Shown: one piece after another, positions 34,421 through 41,549 of the stretch
How positions within the stretch are numbered: the first letter of the stretch is position 1
Layout: each line of letters opens with the position of its first letter
Source of the DNA: RYN-230 sp963851025
Lineage (GTDB): Bacteria; Actinomycetota; Actinomycetes; Streptosporangiales; Streptosporangiaceae
Assembly: GCA_963851025.1 (NCBI GenBank)
Contig: CAWKOA010000008.1
Coordinates: 62,001-126,000 of the forward strand
Direction of reading: 5' to 3'
Length of the DNA: 64,000 nucleotides
Notes under the pieces: generated by a model
Told to the model about the DNA's origin: nothing
The model's database searches: none
The model's input: the letters and a program-made list of their open reading frames with translations, nothing else
Position numbers and translations under genes: made by a program

Positions 34421-35785
34421 GTGACGACGCCATCCGACCCGCTGGCGCTGCTGCGGTCCCGGAGCTATGTCGCCTTGCTGGTGCTGGCCGCGATCATCGG
34501 GGCGCCCATCTCGGCGGTGGCTTACTTCTTCCTCGCGCTGGTCAGCAAGATGCAGGGCTGGGTCTTCACCGACCTGCCCAAGGGCCTGGGCTTCCACGCC
34601 GAGCCGCTGTGGTGGCCCCTGCTGCCGCTGGCGGTGGCGGGGATACTGGTCGCCCTCACCCTCCGGTACCTGCCCGGGACCGGCGGGCACTCCCCCGCCG
34701 ACGGGTTCAAGATGGGCGGCGGGCCACCCAGCCCCATCGACCTTCCCGGCATCGTGCTCGCCGCCTTCGCGACCCTGAGCCTGGGCGTGGTCCTGGGCCC
34801 CGAGGCCCCGCTGATCGCTCTCGGCGGGGGGCTCGGGGTGATCGCCGTCCGGCTGGCCAAGCGGGACGCCCCGGCCCGCACCCAGACCGTGGTGGCCGCG
34901 GCAGGCAGCTTCGCCGCCATCGCCACCCTGCTCGGCTCCCCCCTGACCGGGGCCTTCCTGCTGATGGAGGCGACCGGGCTGGGCGGCGCCATGATGGAGC
35001 TCGTGCTGATCCCCGGCCTGCTGGCGGCGGGCGTCGGTTCCCTCGTCTTCATCGGCCTGGATGCATGGACGGGGCTGGGCACGTTCTCGCTGGCCATCCC
35101 CGGCCTTCCGCATATCGGATCACCGACCGCAGCCGAGTTCGCGTGGGCGCTGGCCATCGGCGTGCTCGCGGTCCCGCTCGGCAGCGCCATCCGCTGGCTG
35201 GGCCTGTTCCTGCGGCCTTATTCCGAGCGGCGGATCCTGCTGGTCACCCCGCTGATCGGGCTGGCCGTGGCGGGCCTGGCCATCGCGTTCGCGGCCGGGA
35301 CCGGCAAGGGTTCCGGCGAGGTGCTGTTCTCCGGGCAGTCCGCGCTCGGCCCGTTCATCTCGAACAGTGCCAGCTACACCGTCGGGGCGTTGCTGCTGCT
35401 GCTGGCCTGCAAGGGACTCGCCTACGGCATCTCGCTGAGCAGCTTCCGCGGCGGCCCGACGTTCCCGGCCCTGTTCCTCGGCGGCGTGGGCGGCGTCCTG
35501 CTGTCGCACCTGCCCGGGCTGTCGCTGGTCGCCGGCGTGGCCATGGGCATCGGCGCGATGTCCGTGGTGATGCTCAGGCTCCCGCTGACCTCCGTCCTGC
35601 TCGCCTCGCTGCTGCTCGCGTCGGACGGCCTGGCCGTCATGCCGCTGGTGATCGTGTCCGTCGTGGTCGCCTACGTGCTCTCCGCGCGGCTGACCCCCAA
35701 ACCGGCTCCGGCCCAGGCCAGCCAGGCGGAACCACAGCCCGTGGCGCAGGCCAGCACCCCGGGCCCGGGTGCCGCCGACCACTAA
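34421..35785 (+). CDS. ClC-family chloride channel or Cl-/H+ antiporter
   Basis: A 454-residue ClC protein with about 12 membrane segments. The selectivity regions are degenerate but recognisable: LPGTGGHSP near residue 85, LGPEAPLIALGGG (the GREGP motif with the gating Glu kept) near residue 127, and SFRGGPTFPALFLGG (the GxFxP region) near residue 345. The pore Ser and the Arg of GREGP differ from canonical ClC, so ion selectivity is uncertain. GTG 34421 has a strong GAGGAGGAG upstream (34408-34416). It follows the GAP gene closely. A ClC near a glutamate decarboxylase recalls E. coli, where ClC acts as an electrical shunt in acid resistance. Confidence 0.87.
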   Translation: MTTPSDPLALLRSRSYVALLVLAAIIGAPISAVAYFFLALVSKMQGWVFTDLPKGLGFHAEPLWWPLLPLAVAGILVALTLRYLPGTGGHSPADGFKMGGGPPSPIDLPGIVLAAFATLSLGVVLGPEAPLIALGGGLGVIAVRLAKRDAPARTQTVVAAAGSFAAIATLLGSPLTGAFLLMEATGLGGAMMELVLIPGLLAAGVGSLVFIGLDAWTGLGTFSLAIPGLPHIGSPTAAEFAWALAIGVLAVPLGSAIRWLGLFLRPYSERRILLVTPLIGLAVAGLAIAFAAGTGKGSGEVLFSGQSALGPFISNSASYTVGALLLLLACKGLAYGISLSSFRGGPTFPALFLGGVGGVLLSHLPGLSLVAGVAMGIGAMSVVMLRLPLTSVLLASLLLASDGLAVMPLVIVSVVVAYVLSARLTPKPAPAQASQAEPQPVAQASTPGPGAADH

Positions 35786-35787
35786 CG

Positions 35788-36201
35788 TCAGTCCGGCTGC
35801 CGGGCCTGCCGTGCGGGCATATCGACGGTGAGGCCAGCGGCGGCGGCCGCAGCAGCGAGCCGCCTGTCGTAGGTCACGAACGAGGTCAGCTGATCACCCA
35901 TGCGCAAGGCAGTGGCCAGGTGAATGGCATCCAGGCTGCGAACGGCTGGCGGCGGCACAGCCTGGGCGAGCATCCGGACCCCTGAATCCATCTCCACGAG
36001 AGACATGAGATCGAGAATCGGCGGGAGCCGGCTGATGGCGCCGGGCGCATGCCGGGCCAGGGCCCGGACCGTCTCCACCTCGGTCAGGACCGAACTGACC
36101 CAGCCAGCGCTGGAACGCTGCCCCAGCCAGTCACGCAGGGCCTGCGACTCTGCCTCGGCGTGGGCAAGCTTCACGACCGCGGCGGAATCCAGGTAGATCA
36201 C
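35788..36201 (-). CDS. vapC: PIN-domain toxin (VapC family)
   Basis: A 137-residue PIN-domain ribonuclease. The acidic metal-binding residues are in place: Asp in MIYLDSAAVVKL, Glu in SVLTEVETVRAL, Asp in SLDAIHLATALRM and Asp in FVTYDRRLA. VapC toxins cleave tRNA or rRNA and are held inactive by a VapB partner. The GTG start overlaps the antitoxin stop by one base (TAGTG), so translation is coupled. It is convergent with the ClC gene, with stops 2 bases apart. Confidence 0.88.
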   Translation of the reverse strand: MIYLDSAAVVKLAHAEAESQALRDWLGQRSSAGWVSSVLTEVETVRALARHAPGAISRLPPILDLMSLVEMDSGVRMLAQAVPPPAVRSLDAIHLATALRMGDQLTSFVTYDRRLAAAAAAAGLTVDMPARQARQPD

Positions 36202-36434
36202 TACCGCTCGTCCTCGCGGGACCGGGACAGCTCGGCCGCGATATTGACGCCATCGGGCTCTCCGAGATCCATCCGGAGAACGGCGCGGCGCATCTCGGCC
36301 GCCCGCTCCCGCCTGGCCGCCGCTTCCAGCACCGCCTGCCGGATCACGGCGGACCGGGAACTGCCGTCGCTGGTCAGGACCTCGAGCGCGTGCTCGGTGT
36401 CCGCGTCGGTCCGGATCGTAATGGTCTCGGTCAT
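36201..36434 (-). CDS. vapB: Ribbon-helix-helix antitoxin (VapB type)
   Basis: A 77-residue antitoxin. MTETITIRTDADTEHALEVL is a ribbon-helix-helix DNA-binding start. SSRSAVIRQAVLEAA is the RHH second helix, and the C-terminal tail, rich in Arg/Glu, should clamp the PIN toxin. ATG 36434 directly abuts the long palindromic operator; an ATG six codons upstream would start inside the palindrome. No clear ribosome-binding site is seen, so the message may be leaderless or nearly so. It is expected to autoregulate the pair with the toxin. Confidence 0.85.
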   Translation of the reverse strand: MTETITIRTDADTEHALEVLTSDGSSRSAVIRQAVLEAAARRERAAEMRRAVLRMDLGEPDGVNIAAELSRSREDER

Positions 36435-36471
36435 GCTTTCATCGTAAGACACATTGTCTTACGATGAAAGC
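36435..36471. promoter_or_regulatory. Perfect 17-base inverted repeat, vapBC operator
   Basis: GCTTTCATCGTAAGACA (36435-36451) and its exact reverse complement (36455-36471) are separated by CAT. The element directly precedes the antitoxin start codon, where RHH antitoxins usually bind to repress their own operon. It is strikingly AT-richer than its surroundings. Confidence 0.8.
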
Positions 36472-36490
36472 GAGACCCCGGCGCAGCCCG

Positions 36491-36742
36491 TCAGGCGTCG
36501 GCGCTGTCCTCGGCGTTCTCCTCGTCGAGGTCGAACTCGCCGTCCTGGACGCCGAGGGTGAACGCCTTCCACTCGTCCGGGGTGAAGGTCAGCACCGGGC
36601 CGTCGGGGTCCTTGGAGTCGCGCATGGTGATGACGTAGTCGCTGCCCTCCTTGGAGCCGGGCACGACCGCCACCTCCACGCAGGCACCGCCGTTACCTCC
36701 GCTGTAGGAGGACTTGCGCCACGGAGCGCCGGTCAGGTCCAT
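36491..36742 (-). CDS. DUF397 domain-containing protein
   Basis: An 83-residue DUF397 protein: WRKSSYSGGNGGACVEVAVV, then VITMRDSKDPDGPVLTFTPDEWKAF, the standard beginning and end of the domain. DUF397 genes normally follow an XRE/DUF5753 regulator gene and act with it in actinomycete development or metabolism. Its ATG overlaps the end of the upstream DUF5753 remnant by 10 bases, the usual arrangement. The acidic tail (FDLDEENAEDSADA) is longer than in many relatives. Confidence 0.9.
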   Translation of the reverse strand: MDLTGAPWRKSSYSGGNGGACVEVAVVPGSKEGSDYVITMRDSKDPDGPVLTFTPDEWKAFTLGVQDGEFDLDEENAEDSADA

Positions 36743-36999
36743 CTGTCGATCGCCTTCCTCGCCAGGTCTGCTGAAGCGCGCGGAGTCAGCGCCTCGGCCT
36801 TCAGTATGTCGTACAGGAGTGCGAGCCTGGCTACGTCTTCGCCACGCTCAGCGACCTGACCAGCCAGGGCATTGTCGGGATAAGCGACGTCGGCCGGACC
36901 GTCAAGAGTGGCGCTGGCGAACCGGCCATCCAGCCCGGCCCGCGCGTAGTCCCCGGTCTGCAGCAGCCCCGTGTTCCCGCAGGTGAAAGCCGGTCGCAA
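36733..36999 (-). pseudogene. Remnant of an XRE/DUF5753 regulator
   Basis: Only pieces of a DUF5753 protein remain. GLLQTGDYARAG is the typical start of the domain, followed directly by an ARLALLYDILKAEALTP end segment and the final RKAIDRWT, which overlaps the DUF397 start. The N-terminal helix-turn-helix (about 80 residues) and the centre of DUF5753 are missing, and upstream sequence in frame shows no homology. This is best read as an internally and 5'-deleted relic of the regulator that once preceded DUF397. Confidence 0.65.
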
Positions 37000-37110
37000 G
37001 GGTGTGCGGCCGGCCAGCCGGGGAACGAAACCGGACCAGGGGGATCAACGCGGCCACCACGGGGAGTGGCCGCCGGGGCCCGGCCCGGCCTAGGGGGAAG
37101 GAGCCAACCG

Positions 37111-37536
37111 ATGTCAACCACAGCATGGCGGTTCAAGGGCACCGAGGGGGCCGACGCGGCCGTCCTCCGGCTCAAGCAGCTCGACGCCCAGGATCTCATC
37201 GAGGTGCAGGACGTCGCCGTGATCCGCTGGCCGCACTACGCCACCGCGCCCCAGGCGCAGGAGCACGTGACCGACGAGGGCAGCAGGGCCTCCTCGTTCG
37301 CCAAGAAGCTCACCAAGGCCGGCATCGAGGGCTCGATGCTGGACTCGGTGAAGGGGGACATGACGCCGGGGACCTCGGCGCTGGTGCTGCTGAGCGCCAA
37401 CGCCGCGATCGACACGGTCGCCCAGGCCTTCGAGGGGCACGCGATGGAGCTGATGCGCTCCGACCTCTCCGTGCAGCAGGAGGACCAGCTGCGGGCCGCC
37501 TTCGCCGAATCGGCTCCCCCCAGCAACAACCCCTGA
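37111..37536 (+). CDS. DUF1269 domain-containing protein
   Basis: A 141-residue soluble protein resembling DUF1269: GADAAVLRLKQLDAQDLIEVQDVAVIRW, and later DMTPGTSALVLLSANAAIDTV with a final LMRSDLSVQQEDQLRAAF. The central two-helix segment (SFAKKLTKAGIEGSMLDSVK) is charged rather than hydrophobic, unlike many DUF1269 members that carry a glycine-rich membrane stretch. ATG 37111 is preceded by GGGGGAAGGAG. It stands alone between a decayed regulator and a convergent cupin gene; a long palindrome follows its stop. Function unknown. Confidence 0.7.
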   Translation: MSTTAWRFKGTEGADAAVLRLKQLDAQDLIEVQDVAVIRWPHYATAPQAQEHVTDEGSRASSFAKKLTKAGIEGSMLDSVKGDMTPGTSALVLLSANAAIDTVAQAFEGHAMELMRSDLSVQQEDQLRAAFAESAPPSNNP

Positions 37537-37548
37537 CCCCCACTTTTC

Positions 37549-37596
37549 GTGATCATGACTTGGGTGTCGTTCCAACGACACCCAAGTCATGATCAC
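37549..37596. terminator. 23-base-arm palindrome between convergent genes
   Basis: The arms 37549-37571 and 37574-37596 are exactly complementary (starting GTGATCATGACTTGG) with only CC between them. The element sits 12 bases after the DUF1269 stop and 20 before the convergent cupin stop, so it could end transcription from both sides. Its low GC and perfect symmetry stand out. A related element is at 55545. Confidence 0.7.
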
Positions 37597-37616
37597 GGCA
37601 CCCGGCCTGGCGGCGG

Positions 37617-38036
37617 TCAGGCGTCCGGTGGCTCCGGGGCGGATAGGTACTCCTCGTCGGTCACGTGCTGCGACCACACGGTCTGCCCGCCGGTGGCGGG
37701 ATCCGCCGCGGAGATCGCCACGTGCGACATGAGCTGGCCCGGCGCGGCGCCGTGCCAGTGCTGCTCCCCCGGCCCGGCCACCACCGTGTCACCGGGCCGG
37801 ATCTGCCGGACCGGGCCGCCGGCCGCCTGCACCCGGCCCACCCCGTCCACGACGTGCAGGACCTGGCCGCCAGGGTGGGCGTGCCAGGCGGTCCGGGCGC
37901 CCGGCGAGAACGTCACCCGCAGCGCGCGGACCCCCGGCCCGGGCAGGGCCGCGAGCTCGTCCATCCAGACCTGCCCGGTGAACCACTCCGCCGGGCCATC
38001 CGAGATCACCCGGGACGCCGCTGGCTTCAGCTCCAT
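37617..38036 (-). CDS. Small cupin-domain protein
   Basis: A 139-residue single cupin. TFSPGARTAWHAHPGGQVLHVVDG is cupin motif 1 with two metal-binding His, and IRPGDTVVAGPGEQHWHGA is motif 2 with the third His. Homologues are annotated as quercetin-dioxygenase-like or carboxymuconolactone-associated cupins. ATG 38036 has AGGAG upstream and overlaps the end of the AraC gene by 10 bases, so it is translationally coupled to that regulator. Substrate unknown. Confidence 0.85.
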   Translation of the reverse strand: MELKPAASRVISDGPAEWFTGQVWMDELAALPGPGVRALRVTFSPGARTAWHAHPGGQVLHVVDGVGRVQAAGGPVRQIRPGDTVVAGPGEQHWHGAAPGQLMSHVAISAADPATGGQTVWSQHVTDEEYLSAPEPPDA

Positions 38037-38956
38037 CTGGTCTCCTGTTCGCTGGATACGCCGGCCATCCCGGCTTCGCCGGGCCGCCTGAGCCGGGCCA
38101 GGGCGGCCGGGGGGAGGCCGGCCAGCTCGCGGCTCTCCCGGGTCAGGTGCGCCTGGTCCGCGTAGCCCGCCTCGGCGGCCAGGCCGGCCAGGTCGCCGCA
38201 GGCCCCGCCGGTGTCGATGCGGGACACGAAGCGGCGGAAGCGGAGCACGCGGCGCAGCAGCACCGGCCCGTAGCCGACCGCGGCCACGCACCGGCGGTGC
38301 AGCTGCCGCTCGCTGAGGCCCAGGTCCGCGGCGACCTGGCCGACCTGGACCACGCTCTGGCTGACCTGGGCCACGCCGCCGGCCTGGGCCACGTGGCCGG
38401 CCTGGACCACGGGCCGGGTCCCGGTCTGGGCCAGCCGCCGGGCGGCGGCCGCGACCAGGGGGTCCGGCGGTGCGCCGGTCACCATCTCCCCCGCCAGCCG
38501 GATCAGGCGGCGCACGGCCTCGGCGGGCGCCAGCCCGCCGTGCACCTGGGTGACCAGGGCCGCGCCGCGGCCGCCGGGCAGCGCGGTCCGCAGGGCGGCC
38601 GGGTCCAGCTGCTGGTCGAGCAGGGCGCTGAGCGGCAGGCCCAGGGCCGGGCCGCCCGCTCCCGGCCGGAACCGGACCCCGGCGATCACCGAGCCGGGCG
38701 GCGACTCGGCCAGCACCGGCCCGGTGTCCGGCCCGGCCAGGGACAGCCCGGTGCCGCTGCGCCAGACCAGGTCGGTGCAGGCGTCGGGCAGGATCCGGGT
38801 GGGCGGCGCGCCCGCCGCCGGGGTCACCGACACCCAGACACAGGACAGAGCGTGGGACAACGCGGCCGGGGGCGCGTACTCGCGATACCCCGGCGACCAG
38901 TCCACGACACGAGTCTGGCACGCGCTGCGGCACCTGCGCCGGTCCGGCCCGGTCAT
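38027..38956 (-). CDS. AraC family transcriptional regulator with expanded linker repeats
   Basis: About 309 residues. The N-terminal part (CVWVSVTPAAG, RILPDACTDLVWRSG) matches the DUF6597-type domain of AraC-like regulators. The C-terminal HTH_18 is VAADLGLSERQLHRRCVAAVGYGPVLLRRVLRF and ending AGYADQAHLTRESRELAGLPP. Just before the first HTH helix there is a run of imperfect hexapeptides (PVVQAG, HVAQAG, GVAQVS, SVVQVG), apparently expanded from the QVAADLG helix. The start is uncertain: ATG 38956 or GTG 38905 are both in frame without a strong ribosome-binding site. It probably controls the coupled cupin gene. Confidence 0.82.
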   Translation of the reverse strand: MTGPDRRRCRSACQTRVVDWSPGYREYAPPAALSHALSCVWVSVTPAAGAPPTRILPDACTDLVWRSGTGLSLAGPDTGPVLAESPPGSVIAGVRFRPGAGGPALGLPLSALLDQQLDPAALRTALPGGRGAALVTQVHGGLAPAEAVRRLIRLAGEMVTGAPPDPLVAAAARRLAQTGTRPVVQAGHVAQAGGVAQVSQSVVQVGQVAADLGLSERQLHRRCVAAVGYGPVLLRRVLRFRRFVSRIDTGGACGDLAGLAAEAGYADQAHLTRESRELAGLPPAALARLRRPGEAGMAGVSSEQETRWS

Positions 38957-39042
38957 CTGCCCCGGCTTTCCCGGGCCGCCCGCCGGTGGCGTGACCGATT
39001 CATTCAAGACGGGAGCCGATCCCGGGCGCCAGGATGGGCGCC

Positions 39043-39906
39043 ATGACCTCACCTGACATCGACGCAGCCGCGCAGTTCCTGGCGGGCAGCGGCCGGATCC
39101 TGGACCAGCGCCGCTTCCAGCGGCTCTTCGGCCACGGGCAGGCCGGGTACGTGCGTGACGCGATCGCCGCCTACCGCAACCCGGACGGCGGGTTCGGCCA
39201 CGCCCTGGAGCCCGACGGCCGGTGCCCGGGCAGCCAGCCGCTGGCCATCGAGTTCGCCCTCGAAACCCTGGACGAGGCGGATGCCTGGGACGACGACCTG
39301 GTCCGCGGGGCCCTCGAATGGCTCGAGGCCAACGCACCCCGGGAAGGGGGTGCGGTCTTCGTTGCGGAAAATATTCTGGGGTGGCCGCACGCGCCGTGGT
39401 GGGTGCCGGAAGAAGGCGGCCCCGCGTCCCTCATCACCACCGGGCTGCTGGCCGGCACGCTGCACGGGCGCGGGGTGCGGCACCCGTGGCTGGACCGCGC
39501 CACCGGGCTGATGTGGGACCGGATCGACGGGCTGGACAAGGCCGGCCCGTATGACCTGCGGGCCGTGGCGCACTTCCTGGACCACGTGCCCGACCGGGAC
39601 CGGGCGGCCGCGGCCATCGGCACGCTCGCGCCGCTGATCACCAGCCCGGACGTGGTGACGCTGGATCCCGCGGTCCCCGGGGAGATCCACACGCCGCTGG
39701 AGTTCGCGCCGCGGCCCGGGTCACTGGCCCGGAGCCTGTTCGAGCCCGCGGTGATCGAGGACTGCCTGGACCACCTGGCCCGCGGGCAGCGAGAGGACGG
39801 CGGCTGGACGGTCAACTGGCTGGCCTGGTCCCCGGTGGCGGCGGCCGAGTGGCGCGGCGCGATGACCGTGGGCGCGCTGGCCCGGCTGCGGGCCAACGGC
39901 CGCTGA
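39043..39906 (+). CDS. Protein with prenyltransferase/squalene-cyclase-like repeats
   Basis: A 287-residue soluble protein. YRNPDGGFGHALEPDGR near residue 45 and REDGGWTVNWLAWSP near residue 252 are QW-like repeats of the alpha/alpha-toroid fold of squalene cyclases and prenyltransferases. The catalytic DxDD of cyclases is not present, so it is likely a non-catalytic or different-function member; actinomycete homologues are annotated as hypothetical. ATG 39043 (MTSPDIDA) is taken over ATG 39034 because it has an AGG nine bases upstream, but this is not decisive. It is convergent with the DUF4405 gene, one base apart. Confidence 0.65.
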   Translation: MTSPDIDAAAQFLAGSGRILDQRRFQRLFGHGQAGYVRDAIAAYRNPDGGFGHALEPDGRCPGSQPLAIEFALETLDEADAWDDDLVRGALEWLEANAPREGGAVFVAENILGWPHAPWWVPEEGGPASLITTGLLAGTLHGRGVRHPWLDRATGLMWDRIDGLDKAGPYDLRAVAHFLDHVPDRDRAAAAIGTLAPLITSPDVVTLDPAVPGEIHTPLEFAPRPGSLARSLFEPAVIEDCLDHLARGQREDGGWTVNWLAWSPVAAAEWRGAMTVGALARLRANGR

Positions 39907-39907
39907 G

Positions 39908-40384
39908 TCACCCGGTGGACCTGGCCCGGCGGCGCAGGAGCCAGCCGCGGCGGGTCCAGGTGTGCCGGATGAGCACGGCGAGCAGGATGATGCTGGAGAT
40001 CGCGTGCCAGCGGATCGTCGTGCGCCCGTCCAGCCAGTCCCAGAGTCCCGACGCGGTGACGACCATCGTGAGCACCAGCAGCAGGCTGGCCTGGGACAGG
40101 CTCCAGCGCAGCGCCCGCGACAGCGAGCGGCGCTGCCAGAGGCGGCGCACGGTGCCGCGGATCCAGGCCCGCCGGTTCCACAGGTGCGGGCCGACGAACC
40201 CGGCGAAGAGCAGTCCCAGGACGCTGTGCGCGGCGATCGACATGGGTTCGGTCAGCACCGACACCACGGCCGCCGCGAGCAGCACCAGGTCCACCGCCCA
40301 GCGCCAGAGCGGGCGGCGCCGGGTCCGGCCGGCAGGCAGGGGGGCGGCGCCCGTCCCCGGGTCAGCTAGGTTCACGCTCCCCAC
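39908..40384 (-). CDS. DUF4405-like membrane protein with paired histidines
   Basis: A 158-residue membrane protein with about four helices. Helix 2 (SIAAHSVLGLLFAGFVGPHLW) and helix 4 (IRWHAISSIILLAVLIRHTW) each hold two His at helix ends, a pattern like the heme ligands of small cytochrome b561-like proteins. It may therefore be a heme-binding quinone or cytochrome b-type protein (inference). The N-terminus is Gly/Ala/Pro-rich; a downstream GTG could also start it. The terminator at 40456 separates it from the upstream repeat-protein remnant. Confidence 0.7.
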   Translation of the reverse strand: MGSVNLADPGTGAAPLPAGRTRRRPLWRWAVDLVLLAAAVVSVLTEPMSIAAHSVLGLLFAGFVGPHLWNRRAWIRGTVRRLWQRRSLSRALRWSLSQASLLLVLTMVVTASGLWDWLDGRTTIRWHAISSIILLAVLIRHTWTRRGWLLRRRARSTG

Positions 40385-40455
40385 GATGACGGGCCGGCCC
40401 CGGCCGCCACATCGGGCGGGAAACCGATCCTGACCGTCCGACCACGGTAGGAGAG

Positions 40456-40493
40456 CGGCCCCCGCCTGGTACCGCGGGACCAGGCGGGGGCCG
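40456..40493 (-). terminator. 15-base stem-loop after the repeat-protein gene
   Basis: CGGCCCCCGCCTGGT (40456-40470) pairs perfectly with ACCAGGCGGGGGCCG (40479-40493) around an 8-base loop. It lies 7 bases beyond the stop of the minus-strand repeat-protein frame and before the DUF4405 start. Confidence 0.7.
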
Positions 40494-40499
40494 GGTGGG

Positions 40500-41489
40500 C
40501 TAGCCGTTCTGCAGGATGAGCGGGTTGAACGAGCCGCTGGTCCCGCTGTAGCCCGCCGCCCAGACGGTCGCGGCGCCGGGCACGGCGGACGCGGACGTCA
40601 GCTGGCTGGAGCTGCCCGCGTCGGGGCTGGCCACCGTGGACCAGGCCGAGCCGTTCCAGTTCAGGGTCAGGGTCTGCGGCGTGGTCGACCCGGACGGGTT
40701 GTCGTGGCCGACGGCCCACACGTCGCCCGCCGAGCTGGCCGAGACCCCGGTCAGGACGGGTGCGGTGCCCGGCGACGGGCTGGGGACAATGCTCCAGCTG
40801 GTGCCGTTGTAGTGCTCGATCAGGGTGCTGGCCGGGTTCACGGCTTCGCCGACGCTGGTCCCGCTGGCGCCCACCGCCCACACGTTGGTCGGGCTGATCG
40901 CGTCGATCGAGTTGAACTCGTACTGGAGCAGGTTGCTGGAGCCGGTGACCGCGGGCATGGGCACGATCGACCAGGCCGACCCGTTCCAGTGCAGCGAGTA
41001 GGTCTGGTACCGCTCGCTCGCCGCTGTGCTGCCGGTCAGTTCCACGCCGACCGCCCACACGTTGCTGGCCGACGAGGCGGACACCGCGTTCAGGTAGGTG
41101 TCCTGGCCGTGGTTCGGGTCCGGGAGCGTGGGCAGCGACCAGCTGGTGCCGTTCCACTGCTCGAGGAAGCCCTGGGCCGAGGCCGAGCTGTCGCCGACCG
41201 CGTAGGCGTCGGCAGGACTGATGTCGGCCACGCTGACCAGGATGTTCTCGACCCCGTAGCTGACCGCGGGGACCGTTGACCAGGCCGTGCCGTTCCAGTG
41301 CATGGTCAGTCCGTTGATGCTGGAGCGGTTGACCTGCGTTCGCCCTACCGCCCAGGCGTCCGTGGTGCTGCTCGCGCTGACCGCGGCCAGGCTGGCCGTG
41401 TTGCCCGCGGTCGGCGGGGCGGTCACCTGCGACCAGGCGCTGCCGTTCCAGTGGTCGAGAACTGGTTCGCCAGCCGGCGAACCTTTTAC
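40500..41489 (-). pseudogene. WNG/VWAVG repeat (beta-propeller-like) protein, 5'-truncated
   Basis: About 330 residues made of six to seven repeats of roughly 45 residues. Each repeat has an HWNG-SAWS-type strand and a VSA-SA-DVWAVG strand, as in secreted beta-propeller proteins of actinomycetes. The frame starts abruptly inside a repeat (HWNGSAWSQ) and is closed upstream by a TAG at 41490-41492. There is no start codon with a ribosome-binding site and no signal peptide; the first in-frame GTG (41426) is mid-repeat. It lies immediately after glnE on the same strand. I read it as the 3' part of a gene whose beginning was lost. A hairpin plus TTTT at 41464-41487 marks the truncated edge. Confidence 0.7.
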
Positions 41490-41515
41490 CTAGTTCAGCC
41501 AGGGTTCGGCGGCCG

Positions 41516-41549
41516 TTCAGGTCAGCCGTAGATTCAGGTCAGCCGTAGA
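41516..41549. repeat. 17-base tandem duplication of the glnE 3' end
   Basis: TTCAGGTCAGCCGTAGA occurs at 41516-41532 and 41533-41549. The second copy contains the last two glnE codons and its stop (read on the minus strand), and the first copy is an extra one downstream of the gene. Confidence 0.9.
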
